Part shown: piece by piece, positions 1-10,579 of the stretch
Layout: every line of letters begins with the position of its first letter
How positions within the stretch are numbered: the first letter of the stretch is position 1
Assembly (NCBI GenBank): GCA_963932145.1
Contig: OZ010580.1
Location: 818,001 to 882,000 of the forward strand
Direction: 5' to 3'
DNA length: 64,000 nucleotides
Source of the DNA: Acanthosepion lycidas
Taxonomy: Eukaryota; Mollusca; Cephalopoda; Sepiida; Sepiidae
Program-made: the position numbers and the translations under genes
The notes under the pieces: model-generated
Told to the model about the DNA's origin: nothing
What the model saw: only the letters and a program-made list of their open reading frames with translations
The model's database searches: none

Positions 1-870
1 ATCACTGCTTTGTCAATAGACAGCAATTTCTAAAGAAAGTATTTAGTGAAGAAATTTCAGTAATTGTGAATCACCTTCTCTCCTTTCTCACAACTCTTAC
101 CTGCATGAGTTTGAAGTGATTTATAAAAAGGCATGGCCAACCTAAAGAAAGAAAAATGTTGATGTACTTTGCAGGGGTTCTTACTCTAATATTAGAGACA
201 TTTGTTTCTTCAATGTCAGGTACAAATGATGGTCAAAAAATAAAGGAAGCCTTTAGAAACTTGCTTTAACAAGTGTAAGTGAGAACCAGATTATTTAGAA
301 AGAGAAAAAAATGAATAAACTGATGATATGTTGTCTCAAAACAGAAATAATTGAAATTCATTCTCTCCTGTAATTGTTTTATAACAGCTGAAACTGATAG
401 ATTTTTGTTTTTATTGCTTGTCAACCCTTTATGGTTTATTCAAAGCTGAAACATATTTTGGATTTTAACAGTACCCAATGTTCCCAAATGGTCCCCACCA
501 CCCATCTCAGTACTGACTGGGCTTGACACTGCTTAATTTCAGTGATTGAACAAGGGATAACAGCTGAAAAGTACAAGCTAACTTCATGCAATGTAATCAA
601 CTTTTTTTCTGTATTTACCATTATTTCCCTGCTGAACCAAATTCTTTTTGTTTTGTAACTGGAAGCAAAAAAGTTTATATAGATTTTTGGGCAAATCCTT
701 GTTTAATATTTTATACTGTAGTGACTTCTTTTTATATAATTTCTATTCTACTCTGAGTAATGAAACTTGCTCAGCCTAAAGACTAAAAGTTGTTTTTTTT
801 TTTTCTGTAAAATTACAGCTGTATAGACCTTCACACAAACTCTTATGAGCACAATAAATGATATAATGGA
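1..870. other. AT-rich non-coding stretch
   Basis: I see no exon, RNA gene or recognisable element here. Since MPHOSPH10 exons follow on the + strand and no earlier exon of it is found, this is probably intron sequence of that gene. Short open frames occur by chance. Confidence 0.5.
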
Positions 871-1545
871 ATGTCCCACACTCCCTATTGCCTATGTGGA
901 CTGACTATATCAGTAGCTATATATAGTGAGCACAGGGTATACCTGGGGACTTGCTTCGGGAATTAGTCTAGAGTTAGAAATTCATCTCCAGCTGTCCATC
1001 TCCAGCTCTCTGTCTCCGGGCAGATATGATCCCCAGATGAAGCTGTGTCAAGGGGCAAACTCTTGTCTTGGGAAACAGCTACCCAACCCCGTTTTATATG
1101 GGGAATTTTTGGCCAAACCTACATGCTTGGATACCCCACATTAAATTTGGCCTTGTGCCACATCTGACCATGTGGGGTGATTGGTAGATATCCTTGCTTC
1201 GGGAATTAGTTGGAGATTCCAAACTCTCTGCTTTTGGGCAGGGAGGATCCCCAGACAAGGCTATGTCAAAGGGCAGTCTCTTCTTGGGAAACAGCTACCA
1301 GACCCTGTTTTATACGGGGAATTTTTGGCCCAACATACGGGCTCAGATGCCCCAAATTTAATTCGGTCTTGTGCCACATCTGACTATGTGGGGCGGTTGG
1401 TAGATATACTTGCCTCGGGAATTACTAACCTGCCACTCGATTCCATTTTTAAGTAGTGTATTCTCTTTTACAATAAACCTCTCTTCTTTCATCTACACAT
1501 GTTCTGCTGTTCTTTCACCTTTGTAAACTCTTTAAGGATACAACA
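871..1545 (+). repeat. 5' LTR of the gypsy fossil, with an internal tandem duplication
   Basis: The segment starts near TGTCCC and ends with TACAACA just before a primer-binding-like site. A unit of about 241 bp is present twice (CTTGCTTCGGGAATTAG at 951 and 1192) and its opening recurs near 1410. An AATAAA lies near 1471, close to the 3' end. The start is inferred from the TG...CA rule because no partner LTR is present. Confidence 0.6.
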
Positions 1546-4050
1546 GTGGTGACACCAGATTCAGTTCATACTCACAGCAAGAAAGACTCAGTGAAATTAC
1601 ACAACAAAAATGGAACAACTGGCTGAATTGAGTAAAGTATTGCACACTAATTTGCAGTTACAATTGCAACAACAGCAGCAGCAACAACAATTACAGGAAC
1701 AAGAAAAATTTGAAAAATCACAAAATATTTTTCAAGATGAACTTGATAAAATTACGAAAACAACAAGCAGAAGACACTAAGCTATTATACGAAACCGTAA
1801 TATCTAAAACAGCAGAAGCTACAGATTCTTTTCCCTTGAAGGAATATTGAATTCATTATCAGAATTCAAGTAAGACCCGGACAATGGAGTAACTTTCCCT
1901 GCCTATTTTTGTAGATATGAGATGACTTTTCAAAAAGGTGTGAACAATGGTCTGAAGAGGAGAAAATTATGTTGCCAGTCCAAAAATTAGCTACAGAGGA
2001 GAACCCTAAATACACAAACCTAATTTTATCTAAAAAGCCGAAGGAACTCTCATTTGTTCAGACACAGATTTTGTCAGGAATTTTCGATAGTTTGTTCCAT
2101 ACCAGATATAAGTGCTTAAACATTGTAAAACAAGAGAATGAAAACTTTGTGACTTATGCAGGCAATGTAAATTCACAATGGGAATTGTTTAAGTTAGGCA
2201 ACCTTTCCGTCGACATGTTTAAATGTTTAATCTTCATCCAGGTACTTACAGTGGTGAAGGACAAAGACATCTGATCAAGGATTCTGACAATTATGGCAAA
2301 AGATCCTCAAATTACATTACAGAAGGTGACTGAGGAATGCCAGAGGCTGATAAATGTAAAAAGAGACAATATGTGGATCAAAGAAAAGAACATTTCTCAA
2401 GTCCAAGCGATAAAACAACCAAAATTTACTAAATATAAGGCAAAAACATCCCAGTGTGATGTGGGGGGAGGGGGGTCCTTTAAAAAAAAAGACTGTTTTT
2501 TTTAAGGATATGGTTTGCTTTGAGTATGGATACATCGGTCACAAAAGCTCCCACTGTTGGTATAAATAGAAAAGAAGCAAAAATTTAAATCAAAAGTAAA
2601 TGTTGTTTTATCCAAGAACAATAATGAAAATGGTGAAAAAAGGAAATATGTAAATATGAAAATAAATCGTCATACAGTGACGTTATTGTTGGATACTGGA
2701 AGTGACATTTCTATTGTGAATGAACAAACATGGAAGAAAATAGGTTGTCCATCATTGACAAGTACCAAAAAATAGCCAGAGGATTGTCTGGTAAGAACCT
2801 AAACTTCAGGGGTGAATTTAGCTGCAACATATCATTTATGGAGAGGACTTTCAAATCAAAAGTCTATGTTCTTTCAGGTACAATAAATTTATTTTGTACA
2901 GATTGGATTGTGCTTTTTGATTTATGTGAATTACCCGTAAATTCATTTTGCAACAAAGTGGATGTGTCAGTAAAGGAAAAATCTGAAGAAACAGAAAAAT
3001 TTATTTCTGATCTGAAAAACGAATTTCCACACGTGTTTTCTGAAGGTCTCGGACAATGCATGAAAACTGAGGTTAAGTTTGAACTTAAAGTCAACATAAG
3101 ACCAATATTCAAACCAAAAAGGAATGTAGCATTTATAGCTTTAGATTCAGTAAATCAAGAACTGGAACGTTTAGAGAAAAGGGGTGTAATTTCTAAACTC
3201 AGATTGGGCTGCACCTACAGTCTATGTAAGGAAAAAGAACAAAAAGATCCGAGTATGTGCAGATTTTTCAGCCAGATTAAATGACTGCCTTAAAGACCAC
3301 ACATACCCTTTACCTTTACCTTCAATACTTTTTTTCTAAGCTAAATGGTGAAATGTAAAATAGATCTGTCTGACGCATATCTACAAGTGAAAGTAGATGA
3401 AGAGTGCTCGAAGTTATTAGCAATTAATACACACAAGGGACTCTACAGGCTAAATCGTCTCCCGTATGGGTTAAAGGTGGTTCCCAGTTTGTTCCAGCAA
3501 ATAATGGACACCATGTTAGCTGGACTAGAATTTGCTATAGCATACCTAGATGACATCCTGCTAAAGAGTGAAAACAACAAACAGCACAAAAAACATATCA
3601 TGGCAGTGTTCCAGAAGATTGATGAATATGGCATCATGCTAAGTTCTGATAAATGCGAGTTCTTCATGAAGCAAATCAAATATTTGGGGTAAATAATTGA
3701 CGAAAACGGAAGAAGACCAGACTTGGCAAGGGCCGAAGCTATTAAAATATACCACCACCAAACAATATTGCTGATCTTCAGATGTTTTTAGACTTGGCCA
3801 ATTCCACAAATTTGAAGATGGGACTACAAAACTCATAGCCCATGCTTCCGGAATCCTGCTTCCTGCAGAAAGAAGTTATAGCCAGATCAAGTGTTGGAAA
3901 TTGTCTGCTTGCAAATGAACAAATATTTGACATTTACAAAATTGTACATCATTACCATTGGACAGTCTTATTCTCAAATCGATTGTCAATGCAGCAAAAA
4001 GTATTGCTGCTATCCAATCTCTATGTTAAAGATATTGTGCATTACAATTG
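871..4050 (+). mobile_element. Ty3/gypsy LTR retrotransposon fossil (K02A2.6/Mag-like)
   Basis: A fossil element on the + strand. Its parts in order: a 5' LTR (about 871-1545); a leader with a primer-binding-like GTGGTGACACC; a gag-like region (about 1609-2480) opening with a glutamine-rich stretch and carrying the ITLQKVTEECQRLIN motif typical of K02A2.6-like gags; a CCHC knuckle-like region near 2510-2570; a protease region with the LLDTGSDISIV motif (about 2640-2950); a reverse transcriptase region (about 2990-3690) with the YLDD catalytic motif; and an RNase H-like remnant to about 4050. Integrase and a 3' LTR were not found. The element is broken, with several breaks, and looks old. It lies in the sense direction in what is probably an MPHOSPH10 intron, ending about 100 bp before an exon. 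The family follows from gag and RT motifs; the exact end is uncertain. Confidence 0.85.
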
Positions 4051-4151
4051 CTGATACCATTATTCATGGCTGCTCTATAATTGGGTTCTTTGCATCACCT
4101 GTATTCTTTTTCTTGATTCTGATCATTTTTTTCTTTTTGATCTTTTTCCAG

Positions 4152-4268
4152 ACTCAAGAAGATACTCAAAACAAAGATAATCCTGAACATGAGGAAATAA
4201 AGAAAATGATGAATTCATTGTTTATGAAATTAGATGCTTTATCCAATTTTCATTTTACACCAAAAATT
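4152..4268 (+). CDS. MPHOSPH10: MPHOSPH10 coding exon (conserved Mpp10 helix)
   Basis: The exon follows a long pyrimidine tract ending TTTTCCAG and ends before a perfect GTAAGT donor. Its 39 codons include [20 protein letters not shown], one of the best conserved parts of the family. The gypsy fossil ends about 100 bp upstream, so the branch point and pyrimidine tract lie in the short remnant between them. Confidence 0.93.
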
Positions 4269-7200
4269 GTAAGTTACTTTTTTACTTTTTTTTTTTAATC
4301 AGAAAATTTACATTCTGAACTGAAACATACTTAACATGTTGCATCAGTTTCCTTTTAACAGTAGAGTTCAATGAATGTTTTTGACAATGAGACAACAAAG
4401 ACTAAAAAACATCTTTCATAAAACAACTGACAAGATAATAGTAAAAAATGTTTTTCTATTAACTGAACAACTTTAAATTTTGCTTTGGATTTATTGAAAA
4501 CCAATTCAAATAGCATACTTTAAAAAGTTGTACAACAAACACAAAGGATGAATGAGCAGAAATAAATGTTTTGGAATGAAAAACATCTTTTGCCTTTTTA
4601 TAATATTTAAAAAAAATAATTTAGAAGGAAGTGTATGTCTACAGAAAACCTTCAAATTCTCATATGTTATGTAAATCTTTTGTTTTTTTCCTCCTTTTTT
4701 ATTAAATTATGAATTCAAAAAGATTGATTCATGTTGTTTCTGAAGAAAGAGGTTTCCAGAAGCTTCCTGTAATTAAGTTCTTATTGTAGCTATTGTTCAG
4801 GAATATATAATTAAATCTTGGAATAATAATGACGTAAAAATGTTGTTTTTTGACGTTAAAAAATACGTCAAAAAACGACATTATTACGTCATTGTTTTTG
4901 CACCAACCTAATATTATGCATGTAAATGTGTCCTTAAAAAATCTTCTAATATGAAATCCATGTGTAGCTGATATACACCAATGTGTTTTTGGTCTTCACA
5001 AGGATTGTTGTTGTCAGATGCTATCATGTGAAGCGTTGGTTGTTTGCTTGAAAATTACATTTTTATTAATGAAGAATCTACTGTTATCAACACAAAATTC
5101 AACAGTGACAAAAAGCTTAAACATAATGTCTAGAATAAAGATAAAATGTCTGTTAATTTATTATAAATTTGCAGTTCACTGAAAAGTTAAGGAAACCTGT
5201 TTTACCAAAAATTTGAAACAGTTACTTGAAGTTAAATTTATTTCTTATTTATTTTTTTTATTTGATTCAGTTTTTATGCTGGTTGTGGTCAAATTTCAGA
5301 TTTATTTTAAATATATACACACACATACAGAAATGAAGTTGTCATAATTTTTATTTTTCAGCCAATTCCTGATGTGAAAATTGTAGCCAATTTGCCTTCA
5401 ATCACAATAGAAGAAGTTGCTCCTGTGGGTGTCAGTGAAAACCAGTTGGCAGCTCCAAAAGAATTACTTGTCAGTACTGCTTATTTTTTTCCCCCCCATT
5501 TTCTATTATTTAAGCACTTAAGCAATGCTTATCATCTGTCTATTATTTATCGAAAGACTACAAGACAAAACTAATCTGAATATTTATTATTGCCTTGATC
5601 TTGTTTTTTATCATTCACAAAATTTGCTTATTATTCACCTACTTGCTAATAAATCTTGGAAACAAAAATACAAAACCTTCTCTTTTTCCAATTTCTTTTG
5701 TAGTTTTGCATTAAATATTTTTTTCTTTTCCTTTCTGTTTTATATTATAGTTTTGTAAATTTATATATTATTAGTATTCCATATTTATCTTAAATACAAG
5801 AAACTTAATTTATTTCTTTTCAAATTATATACAATTTTTATTTTTTATGTTTCCTAAGCCAGCAAGTTATTGATTTTGTAACAAAATGAAAAATGCAGAA
5901 ACCTTTAATTTTTAATCCCCCACTTAGATTTCTTAGTGGGAAATACATTTTCATATTTCAAAATTTAATTTAAAAAAATTGAACAAGTTGAAATTTTCCG
6001 TCAAAATGAATTGAATGACAGATGTGTGCACATGCATATTTTACTGATTTAATTCCAAGAAAAGAACCTAACAATTCTAAGAAATTGGTAAATTAAGCAA
6101 TATGCGATGTTGCATTTCTTTGAGTTGGGAGCGATGACATTTGTTTTTCTTAAAATCAAGGCTACTCAGGATTAACAAGGAAAACCTGCTTCCTTCTAAA
6201 TCTGTAAATTTGTGTAAATTTCTTCCAAAATAAAACCCAAATTTTGTTTGTGGTTTTCCATTTACAGGAACCATTAAGAAACACTCTGAAAGGCAAAACT
6301 GAACGCAGTGTTTCTGACAAACACAAGGAAAGGAAACTAAAGAAAAAATTAAAGAAATTAAAATGGAAAGAAAAGCAAAAAAAGCAAAAATACCTGGAAA
6401 TGCTTGACCCAGATTCAGTGAAGACATCTAAGAACAAAGCATTAAGAAATCTTGAGAAACAAAGTCGGAGTAGCAAAAAAGTAACAGTCATCAAGGTGAG
6501 TATTATTGAAAAGTGATTGCTTTTATGAAAGAGGTCTTTCTGATGCTTGTTTAATTGTCTGTGTTGATGCAGATTTAATCTTTGGAACAAACAGTTGTGT
6601 CATTATTATTATTAGTCTATGTAGAAAGACAAACAGCTTGTGAATGATAGTGACTATTAAAACAATTGAAGTATGTGTAAATAATTAATCTGATTGCAAA
6701 CATCTATTTTCTCAGGACAGAGATGCACTGGTTTGCTTATCTTTTATAAACTTGTTTTACATTAGATTTCATTTTTTCTTGCCTTATTACTCCTGTTGGT
6801 AGACAAGAATCATGATCAACAATCACGTCTTTTATTGCATGAAGGCTTCCCTCTCTCTCAGTTATGACTGCTTATTTCATGACATTTTCCCCCATCAACA
6901 TCCAAGCCAAACCTTCTCGCTCTTTGTCACAATTGTCTATGTGCTGAGATTGTTCTCTTTTTGATTGAACCCAATCAGCATAATGCACAATCTGCAATCA
7001 GATCATAAAGCTCACGCCAACAATGACAGGTCATTTTACCCACAATATCAACACAGCCATATCACTATGAGTTATTAGTATTTGAGGGAGTAAATTACTA
7101 TTAAGAATATATACTTGTAAAATTTTCAACCCGATACTATAAACACAATTGTTTGTGGATGTAAGTTGCAATAAATTATGACTTTCATCTCAAAGTTCTT

Positions 7201-10200
7201 CACTGAGATGTCTGATTATTGACTACATCATCAATTTGTCATTTTTGTTGTTTGACAACAGGGATTCATTTTGTATTCTTTATTGCCTTTGGCTTTTTGT
7301 TTGCCCAAATGAATGATGTAAATAAAAATCAAATATTTGTTACAAACTGTAGAAGAGAAAACGGTTTACGTCCTGAAAAAAAACGTGCTAGTATGTGTCT
7401 TGCATGCAAAATAAGTGAAAAAATATGGTCAAACCAAAAGCTGCTTTGAATATACGCTCTTTTAGCGCTAGAGGGCGTCGTCAGTGATGTTCTAGAAAAG
7501 GATCATTGGGCAGTTTCGGGTCTTTCAAACATCATACTGACCTCACCAAATCGACCCCTTCAGAGCTGATCAGACTCTGAAACGCCCTCTAAAAAATGCT
7601 TGTTAACACTGACTTTTATAAATATACCCCGTAGTCACACATTTGATTGGAGATTGACCAACAGCCAATCACAACGAAGCAAATTCTTTATAAGCTGTTC
7701 ACGGGTAATTTCTTTCTTTTTTTTTTTTCCTTCTTCTCTTTACTTCCCTCCTTGGTGGACACCCCCTCATCGGATACTTAGAAGGTAATTTTTTTGTTCT
7801 TACCCACTTCCCCTCACGTTTCATTTCACCAGCAATAATTACTATATACAGAAATAAGAAATAGCCATTAAAATTAATAAATAGATTACGGCGAGTCAAG
7901 CCAAGAGTGCTTATAGATAAAAAAAAAAAAAAACGTTTTAAACTTTACGACTAATATATATATATATACAATAAATAAATTGCAGCGAATTAAAACCGAG
8001 AGATCTTATAAATTACATAAAATATCTAAGAGATGTTCGACGAAAAAAAAAAAAAAAAAAAAGGATGGCATAGGAATAAATAATTAATAAATTAGAGCGA
8101 GTTCACCCAAGAGGGCTTAAAAATATCATAATAAAATGTTTAAAACACATTAACGGATGAAAAAAACTAACTATAATCTCGTTTATGCGATTAAAAAGGA
8201 ATAAATACAACGAATTAAGCCGAGGATGCTAATAAAAATCTTAATGAAACATTTAAAACATGTTGACGAGTAAAAACCCTAAACTATTGATTATAAAACG
8301 TTAGAAATGAAACGCGAAGAGGGGTAAAAAAAAAAAAAAAACCATTGGTGAGAAATTTGTAATCAAACATGCTTTGCATACAGTCAAATAGTATGGAAGG
8401 AAGAAAAAGGAAACCGGAAAATAAAGTCAATAGAAAGTCAAAACACAGGGGATTTCTCATTGGTAATAAAGGACGAAAATGGTGGAACAAACTATCGAAA
8501 CTGGACCTCTTGGGAACGTAACGATATTAAGCAATTATTCTAGATACTGGGGTAACGGGGGAATAATGATTATGCGAAAAGAAAAAAAAAAGAAAAAAAA
8601 AATTTTTTTTTTTTTCATAGTGAAAATAAATAATAAAAGGAGAAGTAAGAGAAAAATATGTATAATAAGAAATAGCATGAAACGAAGACGCTTTCCTTCT
8701 TCTTTTCCTTTGAAGGTTCATATGTATTATTTACAGTGGCTTTTAATGAACCATGTAAAAAAAAATATAAATAAATAAAATAAAATAAAAGTAAAGTAAA
8801 AATACCATAAAAGAAACGACTGTTTTCGATTATAAGTATCCTCAAACCGGTTACGGCGATTTTAAAAGTTATGACATACTTTTACACTATTTACATTTAA
8901 TATACAATGATGTATAAAAAAAAACAACCCTCTTTTACATTAAATTTAGGATTTCCCCAGTTTGCTTGACCATACACTTGACCGTTTTAGCCATAGCCAT
9001 TTGGCAGTTCTTTCTGCTGTTTCGGTGATGGTTATAATGACTTTTCGTTTTTTTGATCCCACAATCCCAATGTCTGTTAAGGCGCTGACTAATGATCTTG
9101 CCACAAAACCCCTTGTGCCTACTTCGATTGGTTTGCAGCATGCCTTCCATCCATTATTTCTACAACTTTCCAATAGTTCATCGTATTTCAGTTTTTTTCT
9201 TTCATTGGCTTCTTCAGCGTTATCCTCATAGCAGACTGTTAGTTCCCACATAATGACCTTCTTTAGTTTATTCAAAAAAAGGACTAGGTCTGGACGCAAT
9301 CGGGTTTTGAAAATGTGCTTGGGGGAAGACTAGCCTTTTACCTAAATCGACTCTGAGTTCCCAGTCTGTTGCACATGATAAACAGTTGGGTACAGTGATT
9401 TTCTTTAGGTTCGGTTTCGCTCCAGCTTTAATAAAATTTATAAAATTCATGTTTGAATTCGGTTTGTTTGTATGGATGGCTGTGCTAACGACCTCCGCAA
9501 TTTCTTTTAATATTTGGTCTTTTTGCAATTTAAGAACAACTTGATCTCAGAGTCCAAAGATTTTGTGACACAAATTTATGGCTAATGCAAATTTCTGAGC
9601 CTCAGTCACTCAATAGAATGAGTATGAATGAGAGAACATCAGACAGGCTGCATATGCTGACGAGTCGAGTGGTCATTCTCTGTGTTGGGAATTCCGTGGT
9701 CATCTCACCAATTGAGATTGAAAGGAAGACAGGGTAAAACTGGTACTCCAAACTTTTTTTAGTTACATGAAAGATTCTTTTGTAATCATTTTTATAATTT
9801 GCCTTAAGAATTTAGTTGTGATTTGTTGATTTGCAATGATTAACAGGCTGTGTTGATCTCTGCATTTTTACCTGCTTAATGGTGTTAAAGTAATTATTCA
9901 CAAACATTGGCTCCATTTTATTTTCATTTGACATCAGACAATATTACCAACAATTGTGTTTAATAAAAAGTTCTACATTCTTAATCTTTTAACTATTGTC
10001 CAATATTCTATTTGCACATTACAAAAACTAGTGAGAAAATTAATCTTCAATTTTAACTGACTTCAACTGTAGATATTGTTGACTTATTCTAAATAGTCTA
10101 TATTAATTTTAAGCATTTTTTTTTGTTTAAATTTGTGTTCCAGTCATTTCTTAATTACCAAAGGAAATGCCATTCAGAAAAGTTTTTGGTCATTTTAAAA

Positions 10201-10447
10201 TGGGGTTATGATTAAATAGACCAATTTGACCTGATTACTAATTTCAAAAGAAACATTTCTATAGTTATTGAATAAATCAAATAACATTTTGTTTTTATTG
10301 CAGGCAAATGTCAAGAAAGGCAAAACATCATCTGCTGATTTCTTCAATCAACTGCAGAATGAAGTGACACATGAAATCAAGAAGAAAAAACAGGATAAAA
10401 AGAAGACAAATGAAAGTGGAATATCTTCTGTACAGTTAAAACTTTAG
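4152..10447 (+). CDS. MPHOSPH10: MPHOSPH10 (U3 small nucleolar ribonucleoprotein MPP10), last four coding exons
   Basis: Exons 4152-4268, 5362-5469, 6268-6495 and 10304-10447 encode the last 198 residues; every intron is phase 0. MPP10 is a nucleolar scaffold that binds IMP3 and IMP4 within the U3 snoRNP/SSU processome, where 35S/47S pre-rRNA is cleaved to make 18S rRNA. The match to the family is direct: [20 protein letters not shown], then SNLP-like [13 protein letters not shown], then a very lysine-rich region, then a [12 protein letters not shown] segment (vertebrates have SQAFFSKLQDQV) and a VQLKL end (vertebrates VHKLKL). Vertebrate MPP10 is about 680 residues, so roughly the first 70 percent, including the acidic part, is not in view. 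A gypsy fossil, a MITE and a LINE fragment sit in or next to its introns. I am sure of the identity; the splice sites are read by eye. Confidence 0.93.
4810..4909. mobile_element. Palindromic mariner-type MITE (MADE1-like)
   Basis: Two near-perfect 29-nt inverted arms (4828-4856 and 4865-4893, about three mismatches) surround an 8-nt spacer. The right end reads TTTTTGCACCAACCTA, the reverse complement of the TAGGTTGGTGCAAAAA terminus of mariner elements and of the ~80-bp human MADE1 MITE. The left terminus is decayed. No coding capacity. It sits in the intron between two MPHOSPH10 exons. The arms are seen directly; the mariner assignment rests on the terminal motif. Confidence 0.65.
4910..5361. 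other. MPHOSPH10: Intron remainder, AT-rich
   Basis: This is the rest of the 1,093-bp intron between the first and second visible MPHOSPH10 exons. It holds a short CA-rich stretch near 5318-5332 and a TTATTTTTCAG acceptor. Nothing else is seen. Confidence 0.7.
5362..5469 (+). CDS. MPHOSPH10: MPHOSPH10 coding exon (EEVAPV block)
   Basis: Acceptor TTATTTTTCAG, donor GTCAGT, 36 codons, phase 0 at both ends. It carries [20 protein letters not shown], which matches the vertebrate PEIKVVSNLPAITMEEVAPV block. The donor is a weak variant (GTCAGT), but the downstream exon joins in frame at the same point of the family alignment. Confidence 0.92.
5470..6267. other. MPHOSPH10: Intron, AT-rich
   Basis: A 798-bp intron of MPHOSPH10 ending TTCCATTTACAG. 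No repeat or RNA gene is recognised in it. Confidence 0.7.
6268..6495 (+). CDS. MPHOSPH10: MPHOSPH10 coding exon (lysine-rich region)
   Basis: A 76-codon exon between a CATTTACAG acceptor and a strong GTGAGT donor, phase 0. It encodes a highly basic, probably coiled or disordered stretch ([20 protein letters not shown]), matching the vertebrate DKKRERRKKKYQKRMKIKEK. Basic tails like this are typical of nucleolar proteins and would suit RNA contact or nucleolar retention, which is inference. Confidence 0.92.
6496..7440. other. MPHOSPH10: Intron segment left of the inserted island
   Basis: First part of the 3.8 kb intron 6496-10303. AT-rich and without a recognisable element or exon. Confidence 0.6.
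7441..7800 (+). promoter_or_regulatory. CpG-containing promoter-like island in an MPHOSPH10 intron
   Basis: This segment stands out by its CpG dinucleotides and higher GC. It contains a 10-bp perfect inverted repeat (TAGAGGGCGT at 7469-7478, ACGCCCTCTA at 7582-7591), a heat-shock-element-like TTCTAGAA at 7490-7497, CCAAT motifs (inverted at 7645-7650, direct at 7665-7670), and a TATA-like TTTATAAG at 7687-7694. No convincing ORF follows on the + strand. It could be the outer part of the inserted element whose LINE-like ORF lies on the - strand at 8946-9590, or a cryptic promoter. Motifs are seen; function is not established. Confidence 0.3.
7875..8320. repeat. Diverged tandem repeat, unit about 95-115 bp, four copies
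   Basis: A core resembling GCGAATTAAGCCGAGAGTGC recurs near 7893, 7984, 8096 and 8208, each followed by A-rich sequence and, in at least three copies, a stretch like ACGTTTAAAACATGTTGACG. Spacings are about 91-112 bp, varying with poly-A length. The array lies between the island at 7441-7800 and the LINE 3' coding end, so it may be the 3' UTR of that minus-strand element. Confidence 0.55.
8946..9590 (-). pseudogene. LINE/RT-associated C-terminal domain, frameshifted fragment
   Basis: On the - strand, 9528-9268 encodes [13 protein letters not shown], then FIKAGAKPN and [18 protein letters not shown]; 9299-8946 continues in another frame with [20 protein letters not shown], an [19 protein letters not shown] helix and [13 protein letters not shown]. 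This order (HNxVLKxLAE, FVKAGE, DWxxxVDLG, RPDIV, ELTVPWE) is the C-terminal domain found after reverse transcriptase in a widespread group of animal retroelements. The PD...ELT spacing recalls a PD-(D/E)XK-type nuclease fold, which is inference. A frameshift lies around 9268-9300, and a TGA interrupts the frame at about 9549-9551, upstream of the first piece. The RT itself is missing. It sits antisense in an MPHOSPH10 intron. Confidence 0.7.
9591..10303. other. MPHOSPH10: Intron segment right of the LINE fragment
   Basis: Up to about 9740 the sequence may still belong to the inserted element (GC is higher). From there to the GTTTTTATTGCAG acceptor it is ordinary AT-rich intron with nothing recognised. 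Confidence 0.5.
10304..10447 (+). CDS. MPHOSPH10: MPHOSPH10 terminal coding exon with stop
   Basis: Acceptor TTTTTATTGCAG; 47 codons and a TAG stop at 10445-10447. It encodes [20 protein letters not shown] and ends VQLKL, matching the family's C-terminal FFSKLQDQV...VHKLKL. The 3.8 kb intron before it is the longest visible intron of the gene. Confidence 0.93.
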   Translation, partial: ANVKKGKTSSADFFNQLQNEVTHEIKKKKQDKKKTNESGISSVQLKL

Positions 10448-10491
10448 TTGAACTTTTTATTTTTATATGAAAATCATCCTTAATAATAAGG

Positions 10492-10579
10492 AATAAAAAA
10501 TGACATGCTTTTTCTATGGGAATATTTTCAAATTCTGTCCATCAATGCACATTTTGTGGTTGATTTTTATTTTAATAAA
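10492..10579 (+). terminator. MPHOSPH10: MPHOSPH10 polyadenylation signals
   Basis: AATAAA at 10492-10497, 45 bp after the stop, and another at 10574-10579 followed within 15 bp by an A-rich run. Either could serve; no cDNA is available here to decide. Confidence 0.5.

Noticed and set aside
9-621. Minus-strand frame at 436-621 as a possible exon
   Set aside because: No family resemblance, no convincing splice sites, and length is within chance.
926-1456. Two open frames with repeated protein sequence
   Set aside because: They lie inside the LTR and its tandem duplication; the protein repeat is a by-product of the DNA repeat.
6077-6590. Long minus-strand frames
   Set aside because: They are antisense shadows of the lysine-rich MPHOSPH10 exon.
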